Below are positions 26,801 through 35,667 of a stretch of DNA of 64,000 bases, in pieces. The DNA lies in the NCBI GenBank assembly GCA_039586815.1, contig JBDHJR010000019.1, positions 1-64,000 of the forward strand, given 5' to 3'. Positions within the stretch are counted from its first letter, which is position 1. Every line of letters begins with the position of its first letter. The DNA comes from WVYX01 sp039586815 (lineage in GTDB: Bacteria > Gemmatimonadota > Gemmatimonadetes > Gemmatimonadales > GWC2-71-9). Position numbers and translations under genes: made by a program. A model generated the notes under the pieces. That model saw only the letters and a program-made list of their open reading frames with translations, made no database searches and was not told where the DNA came from.

Positions 26801-27124
26801 CTACCAGTCGGTCCTTCCCTTCCTCTCGGCAATTGCGCTGTCGAGCTGCCGTTTGAGTTCGTGCAGGCTGAGGCGGCGCACTGCGGAGTCCGCCTCCTCC
26901 GGCGTACTTCCGTGCACCAGGTAGGGACTCTCCAAGTGACCCACCGGCCGCTCGCCGCTCTCGGACCAGCGTACGAACAGGACGGCGGCGCCGAAGCGCC
27001 CGCTCTCGTCGGGTTGCTCGTCGACGAAGATGGCCGCCGAGTACGCCTGCCCGTCCGCACCCTCGAAGGCGGGGGGCCGGCTGTGGATGTCGAGATAACC
27101 GCCGAGGGTCGAGTCGTCGGTCAC
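26801..27124 (-). CDS. small hypothetical protein in the rsgA operon
   Basis: 107 residues, not recognised. The middle (SAAIFVDEQPDESGRFGAAVLFVRWSESG region) alternates hydrophobic residues like a beta sheet, and the end (AVRRLSLHELKRQLDSAIAERKG) is a helix. It overlaps the proline dehydrogenase gene by 4 bp (ATGA) and ends 14 bp before rsgA, so it is embedded in the operon. No signal peptide. Confidence 0.7.
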   Translation of the reverse strand: MTDDSTLGGYLDIHSRPPAFEGADGQAYSAAIFVDEQPDESGRFGAAVLFVRWSESGERPVGHLESPYLVHGSTPEEADSAVRRLSLHELKRQLDSAIAERKGRTDW

Positions 27125-28053
27125 CGCCGACCCAGAGTCTCCTTCACGAGGCTCGCCGCCATGAACGCCACGTTAGCCGGGCGCTCCGCGAGACGGCGCA
27201 TCAGGTAGGGATACCAGGCGGTACCGAACGGAATGTACACGCGCATGTTGTACCCCTTGGCGTGCAGCTCCTCCTGCAGGTCGCGCCGAACGCCGTAGAG
27301 CATCTGGAACTCGAAGCGCTCGGACGGTATGCCGCGCGACTCGACGAAGGCGAGGGCCTTGTCCACCAGCTCACCATCGTGTGTAGCGATGCCGGGGTAG
27401 TTTCCCTTCTCGAGCAGCGTCTCCATGAGCTGCACGAACGAGTCGCTCACTTCCGCCCGCTCCTGGAACGCCAACTCCGGCGGCTCGGCGTACGCCCCTT
27501 TGCAGAGCCGCACGCGAGCCCCCATGCCGACGAGATCGTCGATATCCTTCGCGGACCGCCGCAGGTAGCTCTGGATCACCACGCCAACGAGGTTCCCGAA
27601 CTCCGGGTATAGCTCGTCATGGAACGCGCGCAGCGTGCGCTCCGTGTGCTCCGAGCTCTCCATGTCGATACGCACGAAGGTGTCGTGCTCGCGTGCGCGA
27701 TTCAGGATCGCCCGCATGTTCTCGACGCAGAGATCGAGCCCGATGTCCAGCCCCAGCTGCGTGAGCTTCACCGACACGTTCCCGTCGACTCCGGACGCGG
27801 CTATGCCGTCGAGGATCGCCAGGATGTCGTCGCGGGCCCCCCGCGTCTCTTCCACGCTGGATACGCTCTCGCCCAGCAGGTCGAGGCTCACCATGATGCC
27901 CTTGGCATTCATGGCCTTGCTCGCCGCGATGGCGGTCTCGAGCGTCTCACCCGCCACGAAACGTGATGCCACTCGACGCGCCAGCCTGTTCTTCTTGACG
28001 AAGCTGAAGATCCCTTGGTGTTCGCTGAGCCAGAGGAAGGACTGTCGCAGCAC
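27121..28053 (-). CDS. proline dehydrogenase
   Basis: 310 residues, the single-domain PRODH form. It oxidises proline to pyrroline-5-carboxylate with FAD and donates electrons to the quinone pool. Landmarks are SVKLTQLGLDIG, FVRIDMESSEHTERTL, VIQSYLRRSAKDIDDL, VRLCKGAYAEP, IATHD and FEFQMLYGVRRDLQ, with the substrate-binding YLMRRLAERPAN near the C-terminus. No pyrroline-5-carboxylate dehydrogenase is in the window. The GTG start shares one base with the fadJ stop. Confidence 0.93.
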   Translation of the reverse strand: MLRQSFLWLSEHQGIFSFVKKNRLARRVASRFVAGETLETAIAASKAMNAKGIMVSLDLLGESVSSVEETRGARDDILAILDGIAASGVDGNVSVKLTQLGLDIGLDLCVENMRAILNRAREHDTFVRIDMESSEHTERTLRAFHDELYPEFGNLVGVVIQSYLRRSAKDIDDLVGMGARVRLCKGAYAEPPELAFQERAEVSDSFVQLMETLLEKGNYPGIATHDGELVDKALAFVESRGIPSERFEFQMLYGVRRDLQEELHAKGYNMRVYIPFGTAWYPYLMRRLAERPANVAFMAASLVKETLGRR

Positions 28054-30182
28054 TATCGACTCGGGTGGAAGCGTAGATTGTCGGTCGCCATTTGCGAGAT
28101 CCTGGGGCAGGGCGCGAACCGTTCACCGTACTTCTCTGCCAACTCCTCCAGCGTCTCGAGCGCCTTGTCGGCACCCACCTCGTCGAGGTAGCGCAGCGGA
28201 CCACCGCGGAAGGGCGGGAAGCCGACGCCGAAGATGGCTGCGATGTCGCCGTCGCGAGCCGAGCGGACCACGCCCTCGTCTAGGGCCCGGGCCGCCTCGT
28301 TGAGCATGGCGTACACCAGCCGGCGACTCACGTCGTCGCGCGGCACGCGCGAACTCGGCTCCGCTCCGATGATCTCGTAGGCCGTCTCGTCGGCCTCCCG
28401 CTTCTTGCCGCCCTCGTAGCGGTAGAATCCCCTGCCACTCCTGCGGCCCAGCCGTCCGTCCTCTCGCATCCGCGCCATGTTCTCGGTCGGCAACATGCGG
28501 TCTCCAAATGCCTCGTGCAGCACGGTGGACCCCATCTGAACCACGTCGAGCCCGATCTCGTCGAGCAGGGTGACCGGTCCCACGGGGAAGCCGAACTTCG
28601 TCATGGCCTTGTCGATGGTCTCGACCGTCACGCCCTCCTGCAGCAGGTGTCCTGCTTCTATCAGATAGGGACCGAGGATGCGATTCACCCAGAAGCCGGG
28701 ACGGTCCTGCACCACCACCACCGTCTTGCCCATCTCGCGACCGAACGCCACAGCCGACACCGTGACCCAGGACGCGGTCCGATCGGTGACGATGACCTCG
28801 AGCAGGGGCATCTTCTCAACCGGGGAGAAGTAGTGCATCCCGAGGACTCTCTCGGGCCGCTGCACTGCTTCGGCAATGCGCGCGATGGGGATCGTGCTCG
28901 TGTTCGAGGCAATGATGCAATCGTCCCGTACGTGCTCCTCGACCGTCCGCATCACCTGCCGTTTGACCTCCAGGTCCTCGAACACTGCCTCGATCACCAG
29001 GTCGGCGCGCCCGAAGCCTCCCCACTCGGTCCCGCCCGAGAGCAGCCGCTCGAGACGGCGGTACTCGTGCCTGGTGATGCGTCGCCGCTTGAGGCGGCCC
29101 TTGATGATCCGGCGCGCACTGCCGACCCCGCGGCCCACACGCTTGAGGTCGGTGTCACGAAAGCGCACATCGACACCTGCGTGCGTCACCGCCGTCGCAC
29201 CGATCGCTGCACCCATGAACCCGGCACCGACTATGCCCAGGTTCGCCACCGGCTTCGGCTCGGGTGCCGCTCCTTCGACTCCCAGGTCCTTCTTGAGCGC
29301 GGTCGTCGCAAAGAAGATCTGCACCAGGTTGCGCGAGACCTCGTGCACCGCGAGCTCGGCGAAGAACGCCGCCTCCATGTCGAGCCCGGCTTCCAGCCCG
29401 TGCCGCAGGCCGTGGCGCACCGCCTGCAGCGCCGCCTCGGGGGCGGGATAGTGGCCGCCGGTCTTCTTGAGCAGTTGGTTCTTGGCTGTCGTGAACACGA
29501 CACGCCGCCCGATGGGGTTCTTGTCGAGCGCGAGGGACGCAGCATCGCGCTTGCTGCGCTTGGGCTTCCAGCCCTCCGCCAGCCTCCGGGCCGCGTCGAA
29601 CGCCACCTGTTCGAGGATGGCCGGATGCACCAGCTCGTCCACCATCCCGGAGCCGTGAGCGCTCCGTGCGGGGACCTGCTTGCCGGCCAGGATGATGTCC
29701 AGGGCCGCTCGCACGCCGATCAGGCGCGGCAGACGCTGGCAGCCGCCGGCGGCGGGAATGATCCCCAGCTGGACCTCGGGAAGTCCCAGTACGGTCTTCG
29801 GATGGTCGGTAGCGACGCGGTACGCGCACGCGAGGGCCGCCTCGAGGCCGCCCCCCAAGCAGGCTCCGTGGATCGCGGCCACGACCGGCTTCCCCAGCCG
29901 CTCGATTCGGTTCACCAGGGCCTGGCCCTGCCGCACCAGGTCGTATGACTCCTCGCGCGACTGCAGCGCCACGAACTCTTCTATGTCGGCACCGGCTATG
30001 AACGTGTCGGGCTTGCCCGAGATCAGCACCACGGCGCGTATCTCACTGTCGGTACCGAGCTGTCCGAGGAGATCCTCCAGCTCGTCGCGCACGTCCCGCG
30101 TGATCTTGTTGACCGGCTCACCCGGCAGGTCCAGCTCGAGCCGAGCGATCCCGTCACGAACCTGCGTGGAGAATGCGCTCAC
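28053..30182 (-). CDS. fadJ: 3-hydroxyacyl-CoA dehydrogenase / enoyl-CoA hydratase (FadJ-type)
   Basis: 709 residues, two enzymes in one chain. Residues about 1-190 are the crotonase half: oxyanion-hole AAIHGACLGGGLE and GLPEVQLGIIPAAGG, whose Glu is catalytic. Residues about 310-500 are the NAD-binding half (GIVGAGFMGAAIG) with the catalytic His in GMHYFSPVEKMPLLE. Two dehydrogenase C-terminal repeats follow. It carries out the hydration and second oxidation steps of fatty-acid beta-oxidation. The gene starts 1 bp after the thiolase stop, as expected of a FadI-FadJ pair. Confidence 0.95.
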   Translation of the reverse strand: MSAFSTQVRDGIARLELDLPGEPVNKITRDVRDELEDLLGQLGTDSEIRAVVLISGKPDTFIAGADIEEFVALQSREESYDLVRQGQALVNRIERLGKPVVAAIHGACLGGGLEAALACAYRVATDHPKTVLGLPEVQLGIIPAAGGCQRLPRLIGVRAALDIILAGKQVPARSAHGSGMVDELVHPAILEQVAFDAARRLAEGWKPKRSKRDAASLALDKNPIGRRVVFTTAKNQLLKKTGGHYPAPEAALQAVRHGLRHGLEAGLDMEAAFFAELAVHEVSRNLVQIFFATTALKKDLGVEGAAPEPKPVANLGIVGAGFMGAAIGATAVTHAGVDVRFRDTDLKRVGRGVGSARRIIKGRLKRRRITRHEYRRLERLLSGGTEWGGFGRADLVIEAVFEDLEVKRQVMRTVEEHVRDDCIIASNTSTIPIARIAEAVQRPERVLGMHYFSPVEKMPLLEVIVTDRTASWVTVSAVAFGREMGKTVVVVQDRPGFWVNRILGPYLIEAGHLLQEGVTVETIDKAMTKFGFPVGPVTLLDEIGLDVVQMGSTVLHEAFGDRMLPTENMARMREDGRLGRRSGRGFYRYEGGKKREADETAYEIIGAEPSSRVPRDDVSRRLVYAMLNEAARALDEGVVRSARDGDIAAIFGVGFPPFRGGPLRYLDEVGADKALETLEELAEKYGERFAPCPRISQMATDNLRFHPSR

Positions 30183-30183
30183 G

Positions 30184-31485
30184 TCAGGATCGCTCCAGCA
30201 CCATGGCGAATCCCATTCCCCCCTGTGCGCACACCGAGATGAGCCCGAGCTGGACGTCGCGCCGCTTCATCTCGTTGGCGAGGGTGAGGGTGATTCGCGC
30301 ACCGGTCGCACCGAACGGATGCCCGATCGCTATCGAGCCACCCATCACGTTGAGCGTGTCCCAATCCACGCTACCGATGGGCTCGGGCCGGCCCAGGCGC
30401 TCCTCGGCCCACTGCCTGGACTCGAACGCCTGGATGTTGGACAGCACCTGTGAGGCAAAGGCCTCGTGCATTTCGACGAGCCCGAGCTCGGCAAAAGTGA
30501 TCCCCGCCCGATCCAGTGCCTGCGGCACGGCGAAGGCGGGACCCATGAGCAGCTGGTCGCCGGGATCGAGCGCGGCCACCGCATAGGAGCGGATGAACGC
30601 CAGCGGCTCGTAGCCCAGACTGCGGGCTGCGTCCTCACTCATCAGCACGACGGCCGCGGATCCATCGGTGAGGGGCGAAGCGTTCGCCGCCGTCACCGTT
30701 CCGTACTTCTGGTCGAATACGGGCTTCAGGGCCGCGAGCTGATCCAGGGTGGAGTCGGGTCGCACCCCGTTGTCCCGTTCGACCGGCTTTCCCGAACCCG
30801 GTACGAAGATCGGGGCGATCTCGGCCAGGAGCCGTCCGTCCTTCGTTCCGGCATGCGCCAGCCGGTGGCTGCGCAAGGCGTACTCGTCCTGGGCAGCCCG
30901 TGTGATGCCGTTGATCTTCGCCATCTTCTCCGCCGACTGCCCCATCGTCTCACCCGTCGAGGGCTCCGCGATCGCGGGGCTCACGGGTATGAGGTCCTTC
31001 GGGCGGAATGCCGACAAGAGCTTGAGTCGCTCGGCCGGCGTCTTCGCCTTCGAGAGGCTGACCAACAACTCCGAGAATCGCTTGGAGTGCAGGATGGGGA
31101 TGTCGGAGAGGCTCTCGGCACCGCCAGCAATCACCACGTCAGCGTGGCCCAGGACGATCTGGTCGTGACCGAGCACGATGGCGGCATTGGCCGACGCGCA
31201 CGCGCGATTGACGGAGGCGGCCGGAATGTCCGCCGGGAACTGCGGCAAGAGGCTCACTTCGCGCGCGATGTTCGGGGCTAGCGCGCTCGGGACGACCTGC
31301 CCGAAGTAGATCTCGTCGACGTCCTTGCCGCTCAGATTAGCCCGGTGCACCAATTCCACGACCGCGTGCTTCGCCAGGTCGACCGCCGAGATGTCCTTGA
31401 GCTCGGTCCCCGACTTGCAGAAGGGCGAGCGGCACCCGGCTACCACCGCCACCCGACGTCCGTTTCCGGCCTGGTGCATGGGCAT
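30184..31485 (-). CDS. fadI: acetyl-CoA C-acyltransferase (thiolase, FadI-type)
   Basis: 433 residues from ATG 31485; a TTG at 31500 is an alternative start. The acylated Cys is in RACASANAA (Cys96 with this start). HEAFASQ and GGSIAIGHPFGATGAR give the catalytic His, and SVCAQGGMG the second Cys. It cleaves 3-ketoacyl-CoA with CoA in the last step of beta-oxidation. It is the first gene of the minus-strand series running from here to 22.2 kb. Confidence 0.94.
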   Translation of the reverse strand: MPMHQAGNGRRVAVVAGCRSPFCKSGTELKDISAVDLAKHAVVELVHRANLSGKDVDEIYFGQVVPSALAPNIAREVSLLPQFPADIPAASVNRACASANAAIVLGHDQIVLGHADVVIAGGAESLSDIPILHSKRFSELLVSLSKAKTPAERLKLLSAFRPKDLIPVSPAIAEPSTGETMGQSAEKMAKINGITRAAQDEYALRSHRLAHAGTKDGRLLAEIAPIFVPGSGKPVERDNGVRPDSTLDQLAALKPVFDQKYGTVTAANASPLTDGSAAVVLMSEDAARSLGYEPLAFIRSYAVAALDPGDQLLMGPAFAVPQALDRAGITFAELGLVEMHEAFASQVLSNIQAFESRQWAEERLGRPEPIGSVDWDTLNVMGGSIAIGHPFGATGARITLTLANEMKRRDVQLGLISVCAQGGMGFAMVLERS

Positions 31486-31549
31486 AGATGAGGAAGTCAA
31501 CGAAAGCTACCCCGGCGGCGCCCTTGTGGGCAGCGGCCCTCACGGACCA

Positions 31550-32092
31550 CTATTCCCTCGGACGTTGGGCCAGGATGCTCGCGACCGCTCTGGTGCGCCC
31601 GTCGAGAATCTCCAGTACCTCACGTGCCAGTACGATCTCGAACGGCTTGACGAGGGACCACAGTTCCCCGGACTTCAGGAGGTGATCATCCGAAGTCGGA
31701 CCCCACCCCAGCTCCCGCTGCTGCTCGAGGAAGGTCTCCGACATGAAGTAACCACCCGGCTTGACCGCCTCGAGAAAGTGAGGCATGCGGGCCCGGTCCA
31801 GGAAGTTGAATATCATCACGACGTCGAACTGGCCGTCCGGCAGCGGATCCTTGGTGAGGTCGGCCTGCATCCACTCGACGGTGACGCCGGCCTTCTCCGC
31901 CTCCTTTTGAGCCGCCTCGAGCCGCTCGGGATCGATGTCCACGGCGACCACGTGGGCGCCCCGCTGGGCCGCCGCTATGGCATGAGTGCCGCTGCCACAT
32001 GCCAGATCCAGGATCCGGGCGCCACTCTTGACTACCGCCGCATGCCACTGGAACCATGTGTTCGGCATTTCCCGACCGCTCGCAGCTGACAC
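31550..32092 (-). CDS. class I SAM-dependent methyltransferase (TehB-like)
   Basis: 180 residues from GTG 32092; ATG at 32068 is a good alternative. Motif I ILDLACGSGTHAIAAAQRGAHVVAVDID is clear, followed by ADLTKDPLPDGQFDVVMIFNFLDR. The substrate is not predictable. The start lies 4 bp from the start of the divergent glpD gene, so each promoter must lie inside the other gene's coding region unless transcripts are leaderless. Confidence 0.85.
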   Translation of the reverse strand: MSAASGREMPNTWFQWHAAVVKSGARILDLACGSGTHAIAAAQRGAHVVAVDIDPERLEAAQKEAEKAGVTVEWMQADLTKDPLPDGQFDVVMIFNFLDRARMPHFLEAVKPGGYFMSETFLEQQRELGWGPTSDDHLLKSGELWSLVKPFEIVLAREVLEILDGRTRAVASILAQRPRE

Positions 32093-32096
32093 GCTA

Positions 32097-33764
32097 ATGG
32101 ACGCTCCCTTTTCGTTTGAGACCAGAGCGGCCTACCTCGAAGGCTTGGCCGCCGAGCCCGTCGACCTGCTGATCATCGGCGGCGGCGTTACCGGCGCCGG
32201 TATCGCCCGCGACGCCGCCATGCGTGGAATCCGCACAGCCATCGTCGACAAAGGCGACTTCGGTGGCGGGACCAGCTCCCGCTCATCGCGGCTCGTACAC
32301 GGCGGGCTCAGGTATCTCGAGCACGGCCATTTACGCCTGGTGTTCGAAGCGAGCCGCGAGCGCCGCATCCTCCAAAAGATAGCACCCCACCTCGTGTGGC
32401 CGCGCTCCTTCTTGTTTCCGGTGCACCGGGGGGGCCGCGTTCCCAGATGGAAGGTGGAGGCCGGGCTCTGGCTGTACGACATACTCGCCCTATTCCGCAA
32501 TGTGCGCCGCCACGAGGTGCTCGGCAAGCGGGCCATGATGCGCGCGGAGCCGGGACTCCGCTCCAAGGGCTTGAAGGGAGGTTCGCGCTACTACGATGCC
32601 CAGTGCGACGATGCGCGTTTGGCGCTGGCCAACGTGAGAGACGCCGCCAAGCACGGCGCGCTGGCCGCCAACTACACCCAAGTGGATCAGCTCGAAACAG
32701 CCGACGGGAGGGCCGGAGGGGCACGCGTGACCGACCTCGTGACGGGGAAGCAACACGCGATCCGGGCCCTGACCGTCGTGAACGCGACGGGCCCGTGGTC
32801 CGACGAGCTGCGCATGTCGGAGGGGGAGAAGCCAGCGCTCCACTGCACCAAGGGAGCGCACGTCGTCGTCTCCCGACGGCGGATGGGCAACCACGAGGCA
32901 CTCATCCTCACTTCGCCGATAGACGGCCGCGTCATGTTCATGATCCCCTGGGGGACGATCACCTACGTCGGAACGACCGAGACCGAGTGCGAGCAGCGGC
33001 CCGACGAGGTGCGCGCCGACGCAGACGACGTGATCTATCTGCTCCGCTCGATCAACGCCCATTTCCCCGAGGCACGACTCACGTTCGACGACGTGCTGGC
33101 CACCTGGGCGGGCGTGCGTCCGCTACTGCGCAAGGCGGAGTCGGAGGATCCGAGGGCCGTGTCGCGCGAGCACGCGATTCTGGAGAGCGGAACCGGACTG
33201 ATATCCATCGTGGGAGGGAAGCTCACCACATACCGCAAGATGGCGGCGCAGGTCGTGGACCTCGTGTGCAAGCGGCTGCACGAGCTCGACGGCCGGCCCA
33301 CGCCCCAGCGGGCGCGCACCGACAAGCTGCCCTTGCCCGGTGGTGAGATGCGGGACCTGGACCTGTTGATCGACTCCACCGAGGCCGACGGACTGTCGCG
33401 CGCGGTTGCGACGCACCTGGTTCACACGTACGGCAGTGAGACCCCCGCCGTGGCACGCCTCGCTGCGTCCGAGCCGGCCATGGCGGAAGCCGTGGTGCCG
33501 GGTCACACGACAATCTGGGCGGAAATGGTGCACGCAATGCGTCGCGAAATGGCGATCACGCTCGGCGACTTGCTGATCCGCCGCACGCACTTGTTCTACG
33601 TGGCGCCGGACCAGGCGCTGGAGCGGGCCCCTGCGGTGGCGCAACTCGCGATGCGTGTGATGGGGTGGGACAGTGCCCGGCGGAATTCCGAGCTGGAGGC
33701 CTACACGTACGAGGTTTCCAGGAGCGTCGCCTTCCGCGAGGATGTCTGGGGCCAGGAGGCCTAG
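32097..33764 (+). CDS. glpD: glycerol-3-phosphate dehydrogenase (FAD)
   Basis: 555 residues from ATG 32097. The N-terminal dinucleotide fold is LLIIGGGVTGAGIARDAAMRG, followed by SSRSSRLVHGGLRYLE, typical of GlpD. Later landmarks are VVNATGPWSDELR, WGTITYVGTTETE and a C-terminal cap domain (about 400-555). It oxidises glycerol 3-phosphate at the inner membrane and feeds the quinone pool. No ribosome-binding site is visible before the ATG. The 3' end overlaps the next, converging gene by 4 bp. Confidence 0.95.
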   Translation: MDAPFSFETRAAYLEGLAAEPVDLLIIGGGVTGAGIARDAAMRGIRTAIVDKGDFGGGTSSRSSRLVHGGLRYLEHGHLRLVFEASRERRILQKIAPHLVWPRSFLFPVHRGGRVPRWKVEAGLWLYDILALFRNVRRHEVLGKRAMMRAEPGLRSKGLKGGSRYYDAQCDDARLALANVRDAAKHGALAANYTQVDQLETADGRAGGARVTDLVTGKQHAIRALTVVNATGPWSDELRMSEGEKPALHCTKGAHVVVSRRRMGNHEALILTSPIDGRVMFMIPWGTITYVGTTETECEQRPDEVRADADDVIYLLRSINAHFPEARLTFDDVLATWAGVRPLLRKAESEDPRAVSREHAILESGTGLISIVGGKLTTYRKMAAQVVDLVCKRLHELDGRPTPQRARTDKLPLPGGEMRDLDLLIDSTEADGLSRAVATHLVHTYGSETPAVARLAASEPAMAEAVVPGHTTIWAEMVHAMRREMAITLGDLLIRRTHLFYVAPDQALERAPAVAQLAMRVMGWDSARRNSELEAYTYEVSRSVAFREDVWGQEA

Positions 33765-34915
33765 CTGTCGGTAGCCTCCACCGCCGGAAGCTCCCACGCC
33801 TCGACCCGGTCGTCGCGGAACTGCCGCGCCTTCCGATAAGCCTGCTTCAGCCGATCCATCAGCTCTTGCCGCCGATCGTACAGGCGCTTGTGCGGCCGCG
33901 GCTTCCTCTTGGCCAACGCGTATGAGGCGAGGAGCGGAAACCCCACTGTGCCGTCACAGTAACACACCACTGCGTCGGGCAGGCGGTCGGGGTCCACCTT
34001 GCCCCAACTCACCGCCTCGGCCGGAGTAGCTCCCGAGAGGCCACCTGTATCGGGCCGCGCATCGGTGATCTGCAGGAAGTAGTCGTGTCCCACCTCCTGG
34101 ATCCCGAGCACCTCCTGGATCTGCGGCTCCGTTTGCAGCACGAAGTTCTTGGGGCTCCCCCCACCGACTATGAGCACGCCGCTCTTTCCGCCGTCTTGCT
34201 TGGCCTCGAGCACGATGGCAGCGGTCTCGTTGACGTCTGCCGATACGTCGTATGCCAGCTCGTGACCGTCCAGCGCGAGCTCGGCCACGTTCATCCCGAT
34301 GGACGAGTCGCCCGGTGAGGACGTGTAGATGGGCACGCCGCATTCGTGCGCCACGGTGAGCAACGACTTGTGCTTCAGGTCGAGCGCCCGCTCCCGCTCC
34401 CCGAGGTACTTGCCCAGCAGATAGTGATACTCGGCACTGCTCATGGTGCGCTGAAACTCGACGTTCTTCGACACCTCGCGAATGAACTCGTCGGTCCTGA
34501 GCAAGGCGCCATAATCCACGTAGACGTCGTAGATCCGCACCACTCCGTGCTCCCGCAGATCCACATCGTCGGCAATTGGGCTCCCCCGGTGCAGCGAGAA
34601 TCCCAGCGCGAAGTGCGCATCGTGGTACAAGTTCGCCCCGGTCGAGACGATCCAGTCGATGAAGCCGGCCTCGATCAGTGGGATCACAGTGGACATGCCT
34701 AATCCCGCCGGCGTCATTGCGCCGGTGAGACTCATCCCGACAGTCGCGTCCTCGGCGAGCATTCGCTCGGCGAAGAGCTGGCAGCCTTCCCGCAGGCGGC
34801 CCGCATTGTAGGCCAGGAAGGCGTTGTCGACGAGGTCGGCCACCGTCTCGTCGCCCCGCAGCGGGCGCGGCGCGATCTTCTTGCCTGCGAGGAGCTGACG
34901 CTTGTGATCGTTCAT
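33761..34915 (-). CDS. deoxyhypusine synthase-like protein
   Basis: 384 residues, longer than most eukaryotic deoxyhypusine synthases mainly at the ends. The NAD-fold landmarks are MSLTGAMTPAGLG, WIVSTGANLYHD, YTSSPGDSSIGMN and VLIVGGGSPKNF. The catalytic Lys position is kept as Lys306 in EAVSWGKV. Bacteria use EF-P rather than eIF5A, so hypusine formation is unlikely; bacterial relatives include homospermidine synthases and proteins of unknown role. It probably transfers an aminobutyl group from spermidine or putrescine. The stop is 5 bp from the LOG gene start, so the two are likely co-transcribed. Confidence 0.88.
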   Translation of the reverse strand: MNDHKRQLLAGKKIAPRPLRGDETVADLVDNAFLAYNAGRLREGCQLFAERMLAEDATVGMSLTGAMTPAGLGMSTVIPLIEAGFIDWIVSTGANLYHDAHFALGFSLHRGSPIADDVDLREHGVVRIYDVYVDYGALLRTDEFIREVSKNVEFQRTMSSAEYHYLLGKYLGERERALDLKHKSLLTVAHECGVPIYTSSPGDSSIGMNVAELALDGHELAYDVSADVNETAAIVLEAKQDGGKSGVLIVGGGSPKNFVLQTEPQIQEVLGIQEVGHDYFLQITDARPDTGGLSGATPAEAVSWGKVDPDRLPDAVVCYCDGTVGFPLLASYALAKRKPRPHKRLYDRRQELMDRLKQAYRKARQFRDDRVEAWELPAVEATDS

Positions 34916-34920
34916 ATCAC

Positions 34921-35667
34921 CTACTGCGCCTCCATTCGCTCTTTCGCTTCCGAGATGATCCGCACCACTTCCGCCGGGTCGTCGGTCAGGTAGTACAGGC
35001 CCAGGTCCTCCGGCGAGATCTTGCCTTCCCGCGCGACGCGCTCACGCAGCCACTCGATCAGCCCACCCCAGTATTCGCTCCCGACGAGCACGACCGGCAT
35101 GTCCCGAACCTTGCCGGTCTGGATCAGCGTCAGCGACTCGAACATCTCGTCCATCGTGCCGAAGCCGCCAGGAAAGCAGACGAATGCCAGCGAGTACTTG
35201 GCAAGCATCGTCTTGCGCACGAAGAAGTACCGGAAGTTAACCACGCGATCCAGGTACTCGTTGGCTCCCTGCTCCAGGGGCAGCTCTATGTTGAGCCCGA
35301 TGGAGAGTGTGCCCGACTCTCGCGCGCCCCGGTTGGCCGCTTCCATGATCCCCGGCCCGGCACCCGTCATGATCGCGAAGCCCTGCTCGCCCAGGAGGCG
35401 GGCCGTCTCCCTGGCCAGCTGATACGTGGAATCGTCGGGTTGGGCTCGGGCGGATCCGAAGATGGTCACGCACGCGCCCACGTCGGCGAGTTCGTCGAAT
35501 CCCTCCACGAACTCGCCCAGAATGCGCAGCGCGCGCCACGGGTCGGTCTGCGTGAAGGCCGCAGCCGCCGGCTCGACGGGAGACGTGAACAGCTGCTCGT
35601 CGGCGGTGACCGAGGGGCGCGGCCGCCCCGGCGGCTCACTCGCTGAGGATTTCGATCGCTTGGACAT
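34921..35667 (-). CDS. LOG-family protein (cytokinin-type nucleoside 5'-monophosphate phosphoribohydrolase)
   Basis: 248 residues. The Rossmann-fold LOG signature PGGFGTMDEMFE is present, with ITIFGSARA-like VTIFGSARAQPDD and MTGAGPGIMEAANRGA upstream. Family enzymes split nucleoside 5'-monophosphates into base and ribose 5-phosphate; many bacterial members remain uncharacterised. The first 45 residues are a low-complexity tail. The gene overlaps the end of the aminotransferase gene by 32 bp. Confidence 0.87.
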   Translation of the reverse strand: MSKRSKSSASEPPGRPRPSVTADEQLFTSPVEPAAAAFTQTDPWRALRILGEFVEGFDELADVGACVTIFGSARAQPDDSTYQLARETARLLGEQGFAIMTGAGPGIMEAANRGARESGTLSIGLNIELPLEQGANEYLDRVVNFRYFFVRKTMLAKYSLAFVCFPGGFGTMDEMFESLTLIQTGKVRDMPVVLVGSEYWGGLIEWLRERVAREGKISPEDLGLYYLTDDPAEVVRIISEAKERMEAQ

